From positions 1-16,928 of the forward strand of contig JBJXHG010000093.1 of assembly GCA_046160865.1 (NCBI GenBank): a DNA stretch of 16,928 nt. Direction: 5' to 3'. This document shows positions 7,348 through 14,782 of this stretch, one piece after another. Each line of letters opens with the position of its first letter. Positions within the stretch are counted from its first letter, which is position 1. A model generated the notes under the pieces. It worked only from the letters and a program-made list of their open reading frames with translations, ran no database searches and was not told the origin of the DNA. The position numbers and the translations under genes were made by a program. The DNA is from JBJXHG01 sp046160865 (GTDB lineage Bacteria > Planctomycetota > UBA1135 > GCA-002686595).

Positions 7348-10119
7348 GTGAACGATTCCATCCGATCGAAGCGCTTCTTCTTCGTCGTGCTCGCCGCCGT
7401 CGCAGCGCACGTGCCGTGCAGTGCGCAGTGCCTCGACGCTGCGTCTGGATTCCAAGCGCCCGGCGTCGTGCGCGGCGAGCTCAGCACCATGCCGTCGACC
7501 GATTTCGCGCGCGCGCTCGCCGTGTACGACGACGGCAGCGGTCCGGCGCTGTACTGCGCGGGCCGGTTCACGCAGGCGGCAGGAGTCGATGCCGTGAACA
7601 TCGCGCGGTTCGACGGCGCGGGCTTCGCGCCGCTCGGCAGCGGATTGTGCGTGTCGCTCTCCGCGCCGGGGAATGGCGATGTGCGCGCGCTCGCGGTGTA
7701 CGACGACGGCACGGGACCGGCACTGTTCGCGGGCGGCACGTTCTTGTTCGCCGGCGGATCGCCCGCGAGCTTCGTCGCGAAGTGGAACGGCGCGGCATGG
7801 TCACCGCTCGGCGCGGGCGTGAACGGCGAGGTGCGCGCGCTGTGCGTGTACGACGACGGGAGCGGCGACGCGCTGTACGTCACCGGAAACTTCACGACGG
7901 CGGGCGGCAGCGCGGCGAGTCACCTCGCGAAGTGGGACGGCGCAAGTTGGTCCGCGCTCGGGACGGGCTTGAACGCACCCGGAAATGCTCTCGCGGTGTT
8001 CGACGACGGCACGGCGACGGCGCTGTACGTCGGCGGTGGGTTCACGATCGCCGGCGGCGTTTCCGCGCAGTGCGTCGTGCGTTTCGACGGCAGCGCATGG
8101 CAAGCGCTCGCGGCCGGTCTCAACACGGAGGTGTTCGCGTTCTCGGTGTTCGACGACGGCACGGGCAGCGCGCTCTACGCCGGCGGCGCATTCACGCACT
8201 CCGGCGGCCTGCCCGCCTTCCGCGTCGCGCGCTGGAACGGCGCGGCCTGGTCCGCGGTCGGTGCCTCGGGCGGCGGCGGAACGAACGGCAACGTGTACGC
8301 GCTGCGCGTGCACGGTGTCGGCACGGCGCGCGCGCTGTACGCGGGCGGCCTCTTCTCGATGGCCGAGAACGTCGCTGCGAGCAACATCGCGCGCTGGAAA
8401 GACGGCGCGTGGTCGGCGGTCGGCGACGGCTTCAACGGCACGGTCAACGTCTCGGACTCATTCGACCGCGGCGTGCGCGCGCTCGGGAGCTTCGACTCCG
8501 GGAGCGGCAGCGAGCTATACGCCGGCGGCCGATTCGACGCGTCGGAGGCCGCGGCGCTGAACAACATCGCGCGTTTCGACGGCGCGGCGTGGCGTCCGCT
8601 CGGCGCGGGCCACGGCGTGATGCGCGACATCGTGGACCTCGCCGTCTACGACGACGGCTCCGGGCCGGCGCTCTATGCGGCCGGCTTCATCCGCACGGCG
8701 GGGATGCTCGCGGTCGCGGACATCGCGCGCTTCGACGGCACGCGCTGGGCTGCCGTCGGCGACGACATCGGCGTCGCGCGCTCGCTCGCCGTGCACGACT
8801 TCGGCGCCGGCGAGGTCCTCGTCGCCGCGCGCTCGAACTCCGTGCGCACGTGGGACGGCGCGACGTGGAGCGTGCTCGGCAGCACGTTCAACAACCAGGT
8901 GAACGCGGTCGTCGTGCACGACGACGGCACGGGTCCGGCGCTCTACACCGGCGGTGATTTCTCGAACGGCGGGATGCAGCACGTCGCGCGTTGGAACGGT
9001 GCGTCGTGGGAGCCGCTCGGCGGTGGCGTGAACGGCCGCGTGAGCGAGATGGTCTCCTTCAACGACGGTAGCGGCCCGCTGCTCGTCGTCGCCGGTGAGT
9101 TCACGCACGCCGGCGCACTGCCCGCGTCCGGCGTCGCGAGGTGGGACGGATCGCAATGGTCGGCGCTGGCGAACGGCATCGGCGGGTTTCCGGTGCGCTC
9201 GCTCGCGGTGTTCGATCACGGCAGCGGCGCGCAACTCTACGGCGCGGCAGCGATCGGTTTCGGCGGTCCCGTCGGACGCGTCGCGCGCTGGATCGGGACG
9301 AGCTGGGTCACCATCGGCGAAACCACGATCTCGTCGTGGATCAACGATCTCTTCGTGTTCGGTGACGGCACGCCCGACGGCGTCGCGCTGTACGCCGGCG
9401 GCCAATTCACCTCGATCGATGGTGTGCCCGCGAGCCATCTCGCGCGCTACGACGGTTCGAGCTGGTCGGCGGTCGGCGCGGGCACCGACGGAGCGGTGAT
9501 CGCACTGTGCGCGTGGAACGACGGCAGCGACTCCGCCGCCGAGCTCTTCGTCGCGGGCGACTTCGCGCACGTCGACGGAGTCGCTTCCATCGGCATCGGG
9601 GCGTTGCGCGGCTGCCCGGGTCCGGGCGTCGCGTACTGCTTCGTGGACGGCACGCTTGCCGTCCCGTGTCCGTGTGCGCCGCCCGATCTCGTTCCGGTGC
9701 CGAGTGGATCCCCGTTCGCCGGCTGCGCGAGCGTGACGAACCCGCACGGTGCCTCGTTCGCCGCGAGCGGCACGACGAATCCCGACACGCTCGAACTCGT
9801 CGCGAGCGGCGTGACGCCCGGCGGTACCGGGATGTTCTTCAAAGGTGACGCGCAGATCGCGAGCGGGCTCGCGATCGCGGACGGCGTGCGCTGTGTCGGC
9901 GGATCGTTCGTGCGCTTCGGACTGCAAGCGGCCGTGAGCGGCGTGTCGCGCTATCCGAACGTTCCCCTCGGCTACACGCTGCCCGTGTCCGTCGTCGGCG
10001 CGACGCCGCCGGGCAGCGGGCTCACGGGTTACTACCAGTTCGTGTACCGCAGCGCGCAACTCGGATTTTGCGGGCCGGGCACGCTCAACTTCACGAACGC
10101 GTACCGGCAGCAGTGGTGA
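7348..10119 (+). CDS. Giant secreted propeller-repeat protein, paralogue 2 (923 aa)
   Basis: Translation starts at a GTG with a GAGGA site and gives a signal peptide (MNDSIRSKRFFFVVLAAVAA..., cleavage near CSA/QCLD). The open frame runs much further upstream, but that part overlaps the previous gene in another frame and is not protein-like. I count 14 repeats of the 'ALYAGGAFTHSGGLPAFRVARWNGAAWSAVG' type. Units 9 and 12 are degenerate and lack the GGxF core. Residues 756-923 form the Cys-rich C-terminal domain ending FTNAYRQQW. Repeat order, spacing and degenerate units match paralogue 3, so one of the two arose by whole-gene duplication. An exported surface or extracellular binding protein is inferred; no enzyme motif is seen. 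Confidence 0.9.
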   Translation: MNDSIRSKRFFFVVLAAVAAHVPCSAQCLDAASGFQAPGVVRGELSTMPSTDFARALAVYDDGSGPALYCAGRFTQAAGVDAVNIARFDGAGFAPLGSGLCVSLSAPGNGDVRALAVYDDGTGPALFAGGTFLFAGGSPASFVAKWNGAAWSPLGAGVNGEVRALCVYDDGSGDALYVTGNFTTAGGSAASHLAKWDGASWSALGTGLNAPGNALAVFDDGTATALYVGGGFTIAGGVSAQCVVRFDGSAWQALAAGLNTEVFAFSVFDDGTGSALYAGGAFTHSGGLPAFRVARWNGAAWSAVGASGGGGTNGNVYALRVHGVGTARALYAGGLFSMAENVAASNIARWKDGAWSAVGDGFNGTVNVSDSFDRGVRALGSFDSGSGSELYAGGRFDASEAAALNNIARFDGAAWRPLGAGHGVMRDIVDLAVYDDGSGPALYAAGFIRTAGMLAVADIARFDGTRWAAVGDDIGVARSLAVHDFGAGEVLVAARSNSVRTWDGATWSVLGSTFNNQVNAVVVHDDGTGPALYTGGDFSNGGMQHVARWNGASWEPLGGGVNGRVSEMVSFNDGSGPLLVVAGEFTHAGALPASGVARWDGSQWSALANGIGGFPVRSLAVFDHGSGAQLYGAAAIGFGGPVGRVARWIGTSWVTIGETTISSWINDLFVFGDGTPDGVALYAGGQFTSIDGVPASHLARYDGSSWSAVGAGTDGAVIALCAWNDGSDSAAELFVAGDFAHVDGVASIGIGALRGCPGPGVAYCFVDGTLAVPCPCAPPDLVPVPSGSPFAGCASVTNPHGASFAASGTTNPDTLELVASGVTPGGTGMFFKGDAQIASGLAIADGVRCVGGSFVRFGLQAAVSGVSRYPNVPLGYTLPVSVVGATPPGSGLTGYYQFVYRSAQLGFCGPGTLNFTNAYRQQW

Positions 10120-10135
10120 GCGGCGGACGCGCCGC
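10120..10135 (+). terminator. Weak hairpin directly after paralogue 2
   Basis: GCGGCG at 10120-10125 pairs with CGCCGC at 10130-10135 around the loop GACG, immediately after the stop codon. There is no T-run. It could weaken read-through into the next gene but is too short to call firmly. Confidence 0.3.
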
Positions 10136-10261
10136 ACTACTTCCACGGGCTCTGGATTCCAAGCGACGCAGCGCTCCTGAACCGGATATCCACGGGTCTA
10201 CGTAGTATCGGGGTACGATCCAAGCCACGCCCGTGCGTTGAACAGATCCCAGGAGCGTGTC

Positions 10262-13054
10262 ATGCGCCATCGATTCGCCGTTGCATCGTTCACCGCCGCC
10301 CTCTGTGTGTCGAACGCATTGGCCGGCGATCCGTGTCTCGATTGGTCGAGCGGATTCGACGCGCTCGACCTGACGCGTGGCATCAGCGGCAACGAACGGG
10401 AGGGCCACTGCTTCGAGGTGGCCGCGTTCGACGACGGCAACGGGCCGGCGCTCTATTGCGCGGGACGCTTCACGCGCGCCGGCGCCGCGAGCGCCGTCGG
10501 GATCGCGCGTTGGAGCGGGACGGACTGGCAGGCGCTCGGAAGTGGGCTCGACCTCCCATCTCCGAACGACCAAGGCTATGGCCTCGCGCTGACTGTCTTC
10601 GATGACGGCACGGGCCCCGCGCTGTTCGTGGCGGGCGGCTTCCCCACGGCCGGCGGAGTCACCGTGAGCAACATCGCGAAGTGGGACGGAGCGGCGTGGT
10701 CGGCGCTCGGCTCGGGAGTGAACTCTTGGGTGAGCTCGCTGGTCGTATTCGACGACGGCAACGGTGCGGCGCTCTACGCGGCGGGCGCTTTCGACATTGC
10801 GGGCGGCGTGTCGGCTCGCGGGATCGCGAAGTGGGATGGGAGCAGCTGGTCGGCGCTTGGCACGGGGCTCGGTACGCGCGGATTCCTCAATGGCTTGGGC
10901 TTTGCGCTCGCCACGTTCGACGACGGCTCGGGACCGGCGCTCTACGTCGGCGGATATTTCGACAGCGCAGGCGGTGTGCCGGCGAGCCGGATCGCGCGCT
11001 GGGACGGGACGACGTGGTCGGCGCTGGGCTCCGGCGTGGCTAGCGATCCTGTGTATGCGCTCGCGGCGTTCGATGACGGCAGCGGACCCGCGCTCTACGT
11101 CGGCGGCGATTTCACGACGGCTGGAGGCTCGCCCGCGCAGAATCTCGCGCGCTGGGACGGCAGCGCGTGGAGCACCGCGGGCGATTCGAACGGTGAGGTA
11201 CGCGCGCTCGGCGTGCACGGTGCCAGCCTCTACGCCGGCGGCTATTTCAATGTGATCGGCGGCACACCCGCGTCCGCGATCGCGCGTTGGGACGGAGCTG
11301 CGTGGTCGGCCGTCGGTGCCGGCGTAACGGCTGCACAGCCTCCCTCCGCGTTCATCGCCAACGTGTACTCCATCGCCAGCATCGACTTGGGAGGCGGCAG
11401 CGAGCTGTACATCGGTGGTAGGTTCGACTACTCGGGCCCCGCGGCGTTGAACAACGTGACGCGCTTCGACGGATCCCAGTGGCAGCCCCTCGGCACTGGT
11501 GGCGGAGTCCCGCGCGCGGTGCGCGAGCTCGCTGCTCACGACGATGGCTCGAGCTTCACGCTCTACGCCGCGGGCGACTTCCGCAGCGCGGGAATGGTCG
11601 CGGCCAATCGTCTCGCGCGCTGGGACGGAACGAGCTGGGCGCCGCTCGGCGGCGGCGTTCCGCTGCCGAGCGGCCAGATCACGGACGTCGAAGCGCTGGC
11701 CGTTCACGATTTCGGTGCCGGCGCGGTGCTCATGTCCGCAGCGACATTCACCGACCCACCGTTCAGGTTCGGTGCGGTCGTGGCGCAGTGGGACGGCGCG
11801 TCGTGGTCGCAGCTCGGTGCGGCGTTCAATCACTCCGTGCGCGAGCTCGTCGTCTACGACGACGGCAGCGGCGCGAAGCTGTACGCCGCGGGTCTGTTCG
11901 CGAACGATGGGCTGAACCACGTCGCGCGCTGGAGCGGCAGCACGTGGGAGCCGCTCGGCAGCGGCACCGACGGCAGCGTGCTCTCCATGACGGTCTTCGA
12001 CGACGGCAGCGGCCCGGCGCTCGTGGTCGGCGGCGAGTTCTTGCTCGCCGGCGGCGTCGCCGTGTCGGGCGTCGCGCGCTTCGACGGTGCGCAGTGGTCG
12101 GCGCTCGGAAGCGGCATCTCCGGCCAACCCGTGCACCACCTCGCGGTGTTCGACGCCGGCAGCGGAGCGCAGCTCTACGGCGTCGTGAACGGCGGACTCG
12201 GCTCCGTCTCCACGGTCGCGCGCTGGAACGGGGTGAGCTGGTCGGTCGTAGGGACCACCGCGAGCTCCCAATCCATCAACGCGCTCGAGGTGTTCGGCGA
12301 CGGTACGCTCGACCGAGCCGCGCTGTACGTCGGAGGAACTTTCACGACGATCGGTGGCGTCGCGGCGTCGCGGCTCGCGCGCTACGACGGAACGAGCTGG
12401 TCCGAATTCGGCGGCGGCGCGGACGACGTCGTGTACGCGCTGTGCGCTGGCAACGACCACGCCGACGCGGCTCCCGATCTATTCGTCGGCGGCAGGTTCG
12501 GAAGCGTGGGCACGGCCGTGTCGAGCTGCATCGCCCAGTGGCGCGGCTGCGAGGGACCCGGCGAGCCGTTCTGCTTCGGCGACGGGAGCCTCGCGACGAG
12601 CTGCCCGTGCGCAGCTCCCGACAGCGTGACGATCCCGAGCGGTGCTCCCTTCGCCGGTTGCGCGAGTGTCACGAACGCGCACGGCGCCTCGTTCGCGGCG
12701 GCCGGCGCGACGAACCCCGACACGGTCGAGTTCGTGGTGAGCGGCGCCGCGCCGACGAGCTTCGGCATGTTCTTCAAAGGCACCGCGGACATCCCTGCCG
12801 GACTCGCGATCGCGGACGGCGTGCGCTGCGTCGGCGGGAGCTTCGTGCGCTTCGGCGCGCAGAGCGCGGTGAGCGGCGTGGCGCGCTATCCGAACCCGCC
12901 GCTCGGATTCACGCTGCCGATCTCGACGGTCGGATCGACGCCGCCGGGGAGCGGTCTCACCGGCTACTACCAGTACGTCTACCGCAGCGCGCTGCCGGGC
13001 TTCTGCAACGCCGGCACGCTCAACTTCACGAACGCGTACCGGCAGCAGTGGTGA
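10262..13054 (+). CDS. Giant secreted propeller-repeat protein, paralogue 3 (930 aa)
   Basis: I choose the ATG at 10262, six bases after AGGAG (10251-10255), over an in-frame TTG at 10238. It begins the signal peptide MRHRFAVASFTAALCVSNALA. The mature protein opens with GDPCLDWSSGF, the same Cys-x3-SGF start as its paralogues. Fourteen repeats follow, for example 'ALYVGGYFDSAGGVPASRIARWDGTTWSALGSG'; units 9 and 12 are degenerate, as in paralogue 2. Residues 763-930 are the Cys-rich C-terminal domain ending FTNAYRQQW. The gene is separated from paralogue 2 by 142 bp, so it may have its own promoter, although I found no convincing one. Its last 45 bp including the stop region are identical to those of paralogue 2. 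Confidence 0.9.
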   Translation: MRHRFAVASFTAALCVSNALAGDPCLDWSSGFDALDLTRGISGNEREGHCFEVAAFDDGNGPALYCAGRFTRAGAASAVGIARWSGTDWQALGSGLDLPSPNDQGYGLALTVFDDGTGPALFVAGGFPTAGGVTVSNIAKWDGAAWSALGSGVNSWVSSLVVFDDGNGAALYAAGAFDIAGGVSARGIAKWDGSSWSALGTGLGTRGFLNGLGFALATFDDGSGPALYVGGYFDSAGGVPASRIARWDGTTWSALGSGVASDPVYALAAFDDGSGPALYVGGDFTTAGGSPAQNLARWDGSAWSTAGDSNGEVRALGVHGASLYAGGYFNVIGGTPASAIARWDGAAWSAVGAGVTAAQPPSAFIANVYSIASIDLGGGSELYIGGRFDYSGPAALNNVTRFDGSQWQPLGTGGGVPRAVRELAAHDDGSSFTLYAAGDFRSAGMVAANRLARWDGTSWAPLGGGVPLPSGQITDVEALAVHDFGAGAVLMSAATFTDPPFRFGAVVAQWDGASWSQLGAAFNHSVRELVVYDDGSGAKLYAAGLFANDGLNHVARWSGSTWEPLGSGTDGSVLSMTVFDDGSGPALVVGGEFLLAGGVAVSGVARFDGAQWSALGSGISGQPVHHLAVFDAGSGAQLYGVVNGGLGSVSTVARWNGVSWSVVGTTASSQSINALEVFGDGTLDRAALYVGGTFTTIGGVAASRLARYDGTSWSEFGGGADDVVYALCAGNDHADAAPDLFVGGRFGSVGTAVSSCIAQWRGCEGPGEPFCFGDGSLATSCPCAAPDSVTIPSGAPFAGCASVTNAHGASFAAAGATNPDTVEFVVSGAAPTSFGMFFKGTADIPAGLAIADGVRCVGGSFVRFGAQSAVSGVARYPNPPLGFTLPISTVGSTPPGSGLTGYYQYVYRSALPGFCNAGTLNFTNAYRQQW

Positions 13055-13104
13055 GCGCGCGCGTGCTCGAGCCGCACCCAGAATTTCTCCGCGAAGAGTG
13101 CGAG

Positions 13105-13126
13105 AGCGATCGGCCTCCCGATCGCT
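13105..13126 (+). terminator. Hairpin after paralogue 3
   Basis: AGCGATCGG (13105-13113) and CCGATCGCT (13118-13126) form a perfect 9-bp stem with the loop CCTC, 50 bp after the stop codon. It is followed by GTTAAG rather than a T-run, so intrinsic termination is plausible but not certain. Confidence 0.5.
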
Positions 13127-13264
13127 GTTAAGGGTGAGGCCAGCGGTTCCGTCGAAGCCGTCGCGCATGGGGCTCGGTCCTGGCTCCGTCGCGAGCTCCG
13201 TGCGCCGGCGTGTTCACCGATGAGTGATCACGCGGCGTGCGGGGAATCGGCGCTCGCCGAGTTG

Positions 13265-13312
13265 CAAGCCCAGGTGCAAGCCCAGGTGCAAGTCCGGGTG
13301 CAAGCCCGGTGA
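13265..13312. repeat. 12-bp tandem repeat, about four units
   Basis: CAAGCCCAGGTG occurs exactly twice (13265-13276, 13277-13288). A third unit with two changes (13289-13300) and a fourth shortened one (CAAGCCCGGTGA, 13301-13312) follow. It lies outside any gene that I accept. Slippage is the likely origin. Confidence 0.9.
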
Positions 13313-13364
13313 GCGAAGCCGCCCGGTCTCGTGGATGCGTCGCTCTGGGAGAGAGGAGCAACGC

Positions 13365-13404
13365 GACCGGCGGGGGATCGACTCCTGACGATCCTCCGCC
13401 GGTC
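13365..13404. other. Large hairpin with loop GACTCCTGAC (copy 1)
   Basis: GACCGGCGGGGGATC (13365-13379) pairs with GATCCTCCGCCGGTC (13390-13404) over 15 positions, 14 Watson-Crick and one G-T. The ten-base loop is GACTCCTGAC. It lies 28 bp beyond the stop of the minus-strand gene, so it may act as that gene's terminator. The same loop recurs at 14729-14738 in a hairpin with different arms, which an ordinary terminator would not explain. Confidence 0.75.
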
Positions 13405-13432
13405 CTCTGCACTCGACAACGATCGACGCGGG

Positions 13433-14080
13433 TCAACGCCCCGGAACGGCGAGCAGCGCGGTGCGCAGCGCCGAACGCGCGCTGGCAGCGACCTCGACGC
13501 GGTCGCCGAGGCCGGCGCGCTCGCACTCTTCGAGCGTCCGGTTGTCCACGAGCAACGCGCAGAACGCGCGCCGCGTCGCGAAGTCGAGCTCGTGGAACGC
13601 GACCGCCGAGCGCGAGCTCGACTCCACCGGCAATCCGAGTGCATCGGCGAAGAACGTGGGTGCATCGGCGAAGAACGTGGGCGCATCGGTGCGCTCGCGC
13701 GGCGCCGTCTCCGAGCGCACGCGGCTTGCCTCGCGCGCGAGCGCGAGGTCGATCGACTCGTCGATCTCCGCCTCGATCGGAATGCTCCAGAGTGAGCACG
13801 CCACGCGCTCTGCGCGGGCCAACGTGTCCGTGCAAACGCGCAGCGGATCCAAGAGCAGCGCGCGCTCGCGCAGCCGCTGCGCGCAACGCGTGTACAGCCC
13901 GTGTGGATCATCGACGCGCAACGACGGTCCGTGCGGCGAGTGCGGATCGCGCTCGACGGCCGCACCGCAGTCGACTTCGTCGAGACCGCCGGCATCCGGC
14001 TCGCGGACACCGTCATCTGACGCGGGGAGCCGACGGCCGAGCTGGCCGACGAATTCAGAATCCGTGCTGTCCCGGTTCAA
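13433..14080 (-). CDS. Hypothetical protein with a degenerate sigma region 4-like C-terminus (215 aa)
   Basis: The start is taken as the TTG at 14080-14078, six bases after GGGAG, giving MNRDSTDSEFVGQLGRRLP. A GTG at 14197 in the same frame would make 254 residues but adds an Arg/Pro/Ser-rich segment abutting a repeat. The middle (LYTRCAQRLRERALLLDP...) is probably helical. The last 50 residues (FHELDFATRRAFCALLVDNRTLEECERAGLG...) align without gaps to region 4 of the nearby sigma factor at the key Arg, Glu and Leu-Gly positions. I infer a possible sigma-related regulator, but the match is weak. A 21-bp tandem duplication gives APTFFADAPTFFAD near residues 134-147. Downstream lies the hairpin at 13365-13404. 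Confidence 0.6.
   Translation of the reverse strand: MNRDSTDSEFVGQLGRRLPASDDGVREPDAGGLDEVDCGAAVERDPHSPHGPSLRVDDPHGLYTRCAQRLRERALLLDPLRVCTDTLARAERVACSLWSIPIEAEIDESIDLALAREASRVRSETAPRERTDAPTFFADAPTFFADALGLPVESSSRSAVAFHELDFATRRAFCALLVDNRTLEECERAGLGDRVEVAASARSALRTALLAVPGR
13640..13681. repeat. 21-bp tandem duplication in the sigma-4-like gene
   Basis: The 21-base unit TGCATCGGCGAAGAACGTGGG... stands exactly twice (13640-13660, 13661-13681), followed by a partial copy. It is in frame and duplicates seven residues (APTFFAD), placed before the sigma-4-like region. Confidence 0.95.
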
Positions 14081-14204
14081 CGAACGCTCCCCCGTTCCTC
14101 TCTTGCGCGAGCTCGGAAGCGGGAGCAAGGCGAGCGCTCTCCGCGACGGTAGTTCTGGTCGAGAGTTCGTGCTCGCGATGCCGGGCCTCGTCGGCACGAC
14201 GGCG

Positions 14205-14309
14205 TGGCGGGGAACTCGGAAACCGCAGCGGTTGCCAGCGCCCGCGCGCCTTGGCGGCGACGACGATCCAAAGCTGTGCGAGTGCGAAGCTCCGATGTCA
14301 GCACACTAG
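14205..14309 (+). repeat. 104-bp dispersed repeat, diverged copy C
   Basis: This stretch aligns over its length with copy A in the same orientation, with one net one-base insertion and by eye roughly three-quarters identity. Conserved blocks are TCGGAAACC, GGTTGCC, CGCGCCTT, GCGACGACGAT, GCGAA and the terminal CACTAG. The copy-A palindrome AACCTGACAGGTT is here AACCGCAGCGGTT (14221-14233), which is still a palindrome. It lies upstream of the sigma-4-like gene, in the gap before the sigma factor. It may be an old remnant of the same element or another member of a structured repeat family. Confidence 0.75.
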
Positions 14310-14716
14310 GCGTGGTGTCCGTCGTCGTCAATCGCGCCGGATCGCGCTGCGCGTCCGCTCGTGTTCGTGCAGTCATGCGCTCGATCGACGAACGCCGCAT
14401 GTGCCGGTGACACGACAAGCGCGCAAAAAAAAATTCGAAGTAGCGCGAGAGTGACATGCGACGTGCGAGCGCGTTGGAACGCGCAGCGTGAGCGCGCGGG
14501 CGATCCGCAGAAAACACGATTCGCGCCGAGAGCGATCGCACTTTCGTTCGCTTGTAACTGTGGACGACCACGCGGCTGCGCTCACTTGGCGCATGCGACG
14601 TCGGTCGCGCCGCGACGGGAAGCATGCGCCGGTCCTGGGTGCAGAGAGCGGCTCGACGACGGCAAGCACGTCGGGCCGCGCAGCTCCGCCGAAGTCGTCC
14701 ATTTCTTTTGTCCCTA
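14310..14716. other. Gene-free stretch upstream of the sigma factor
   Basis: I accept no gene here. The stretch contains an A9 tract at 14425-14433 beside the palindrome TTCGAA, unusual in such GC-rich DNA. The frame at 14361-14717 is open for 118 codons, but its product is Arg/Cys/Ala-rich without a recognisable fold. Regulatory sequence for the sigma gene probably lies here; I cannot point to a firm promoter. Confidence 0.6.
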
Positions 14717-14750
14717 GGGCGGAAGGCTGACTCCTGACGGTCTTCCGCCC
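14717..14750. other. Large hairpin with loop GACTCCTGAC (copy 2)
   Basis: GGGCGGAAGGCT (14717-14728) pairs with GGTCTTCCGCCC (14739-14750) over 12 positions, counting two G-T pairs. The ten-base loop GACTCCTGAC and the downstream GTCCTTT resemble copy 1, with its GTCCTCT. Here the hairpin lies 32 bp upstream of the sigma-factor start codon. The loop core CTCCT is complementary to AGGAG-type ribosome binding sites, so a role as a 5' leader control element is conceivable. Confidence 0.7.
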
Positions 14751-14782
14751 GTCCTTTCCTCGCCCGTGAGCGAGCTGCGGAC

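Larger units (their letters stand above)
13055..13432. other. Gene-free stretch between convergent genes
   Basis: This 378-bp gap between the convergent ends of paralogue 3 and the sigma-4-like gene has no convincing coding region. It holds the 9-bp hairpin at 13105-13126, the 12-bp tandem repeat at 13265-13312 and the large hairpin at 13365-13404. Open frames across it are rich in Arg and in repeat-derived residues and look spurious. Confidence 0.7.

Noticed and set aside
10203..10219. TAGTAT and TACGAT as -10 boxes for paralogue 3
   Set aside because: No -35-like hexamer lies at a proper distance; the best candidates are 19-20 bases away and poor.
13265..13312. CRISPR array
   Set aside because: The units are 12 bp and directly adjacent, with no spacers, and no cas genes are in the window.
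14425..14433. A9 tract (T9 on the minus strand) as an intrinsic terminator
   Set aside because: No stable GC-rich stem precedes the T-run on the minus strand, and no minus-strand gene ends just upstream of it.
13237..14454. A 405-codon plus-strand frame across the 12-bp tandem repeat and antisense to the sigma-4-like gene
   Set aside because: Its product is low-complexity (Arg/Ser/Pro/Ala) and includes the translated tandem repeat. The minus-strand alternative looks far more protein-like.
14361..14717. A 118-codon plus-strand frame ending at the hairpin before the sigma factor
   Set aside because: It has an Arg/Cys/Ala-rich composition, no ribosome site and no recognisable family. Its stop next to the hairpin is suggestive but insufficient.
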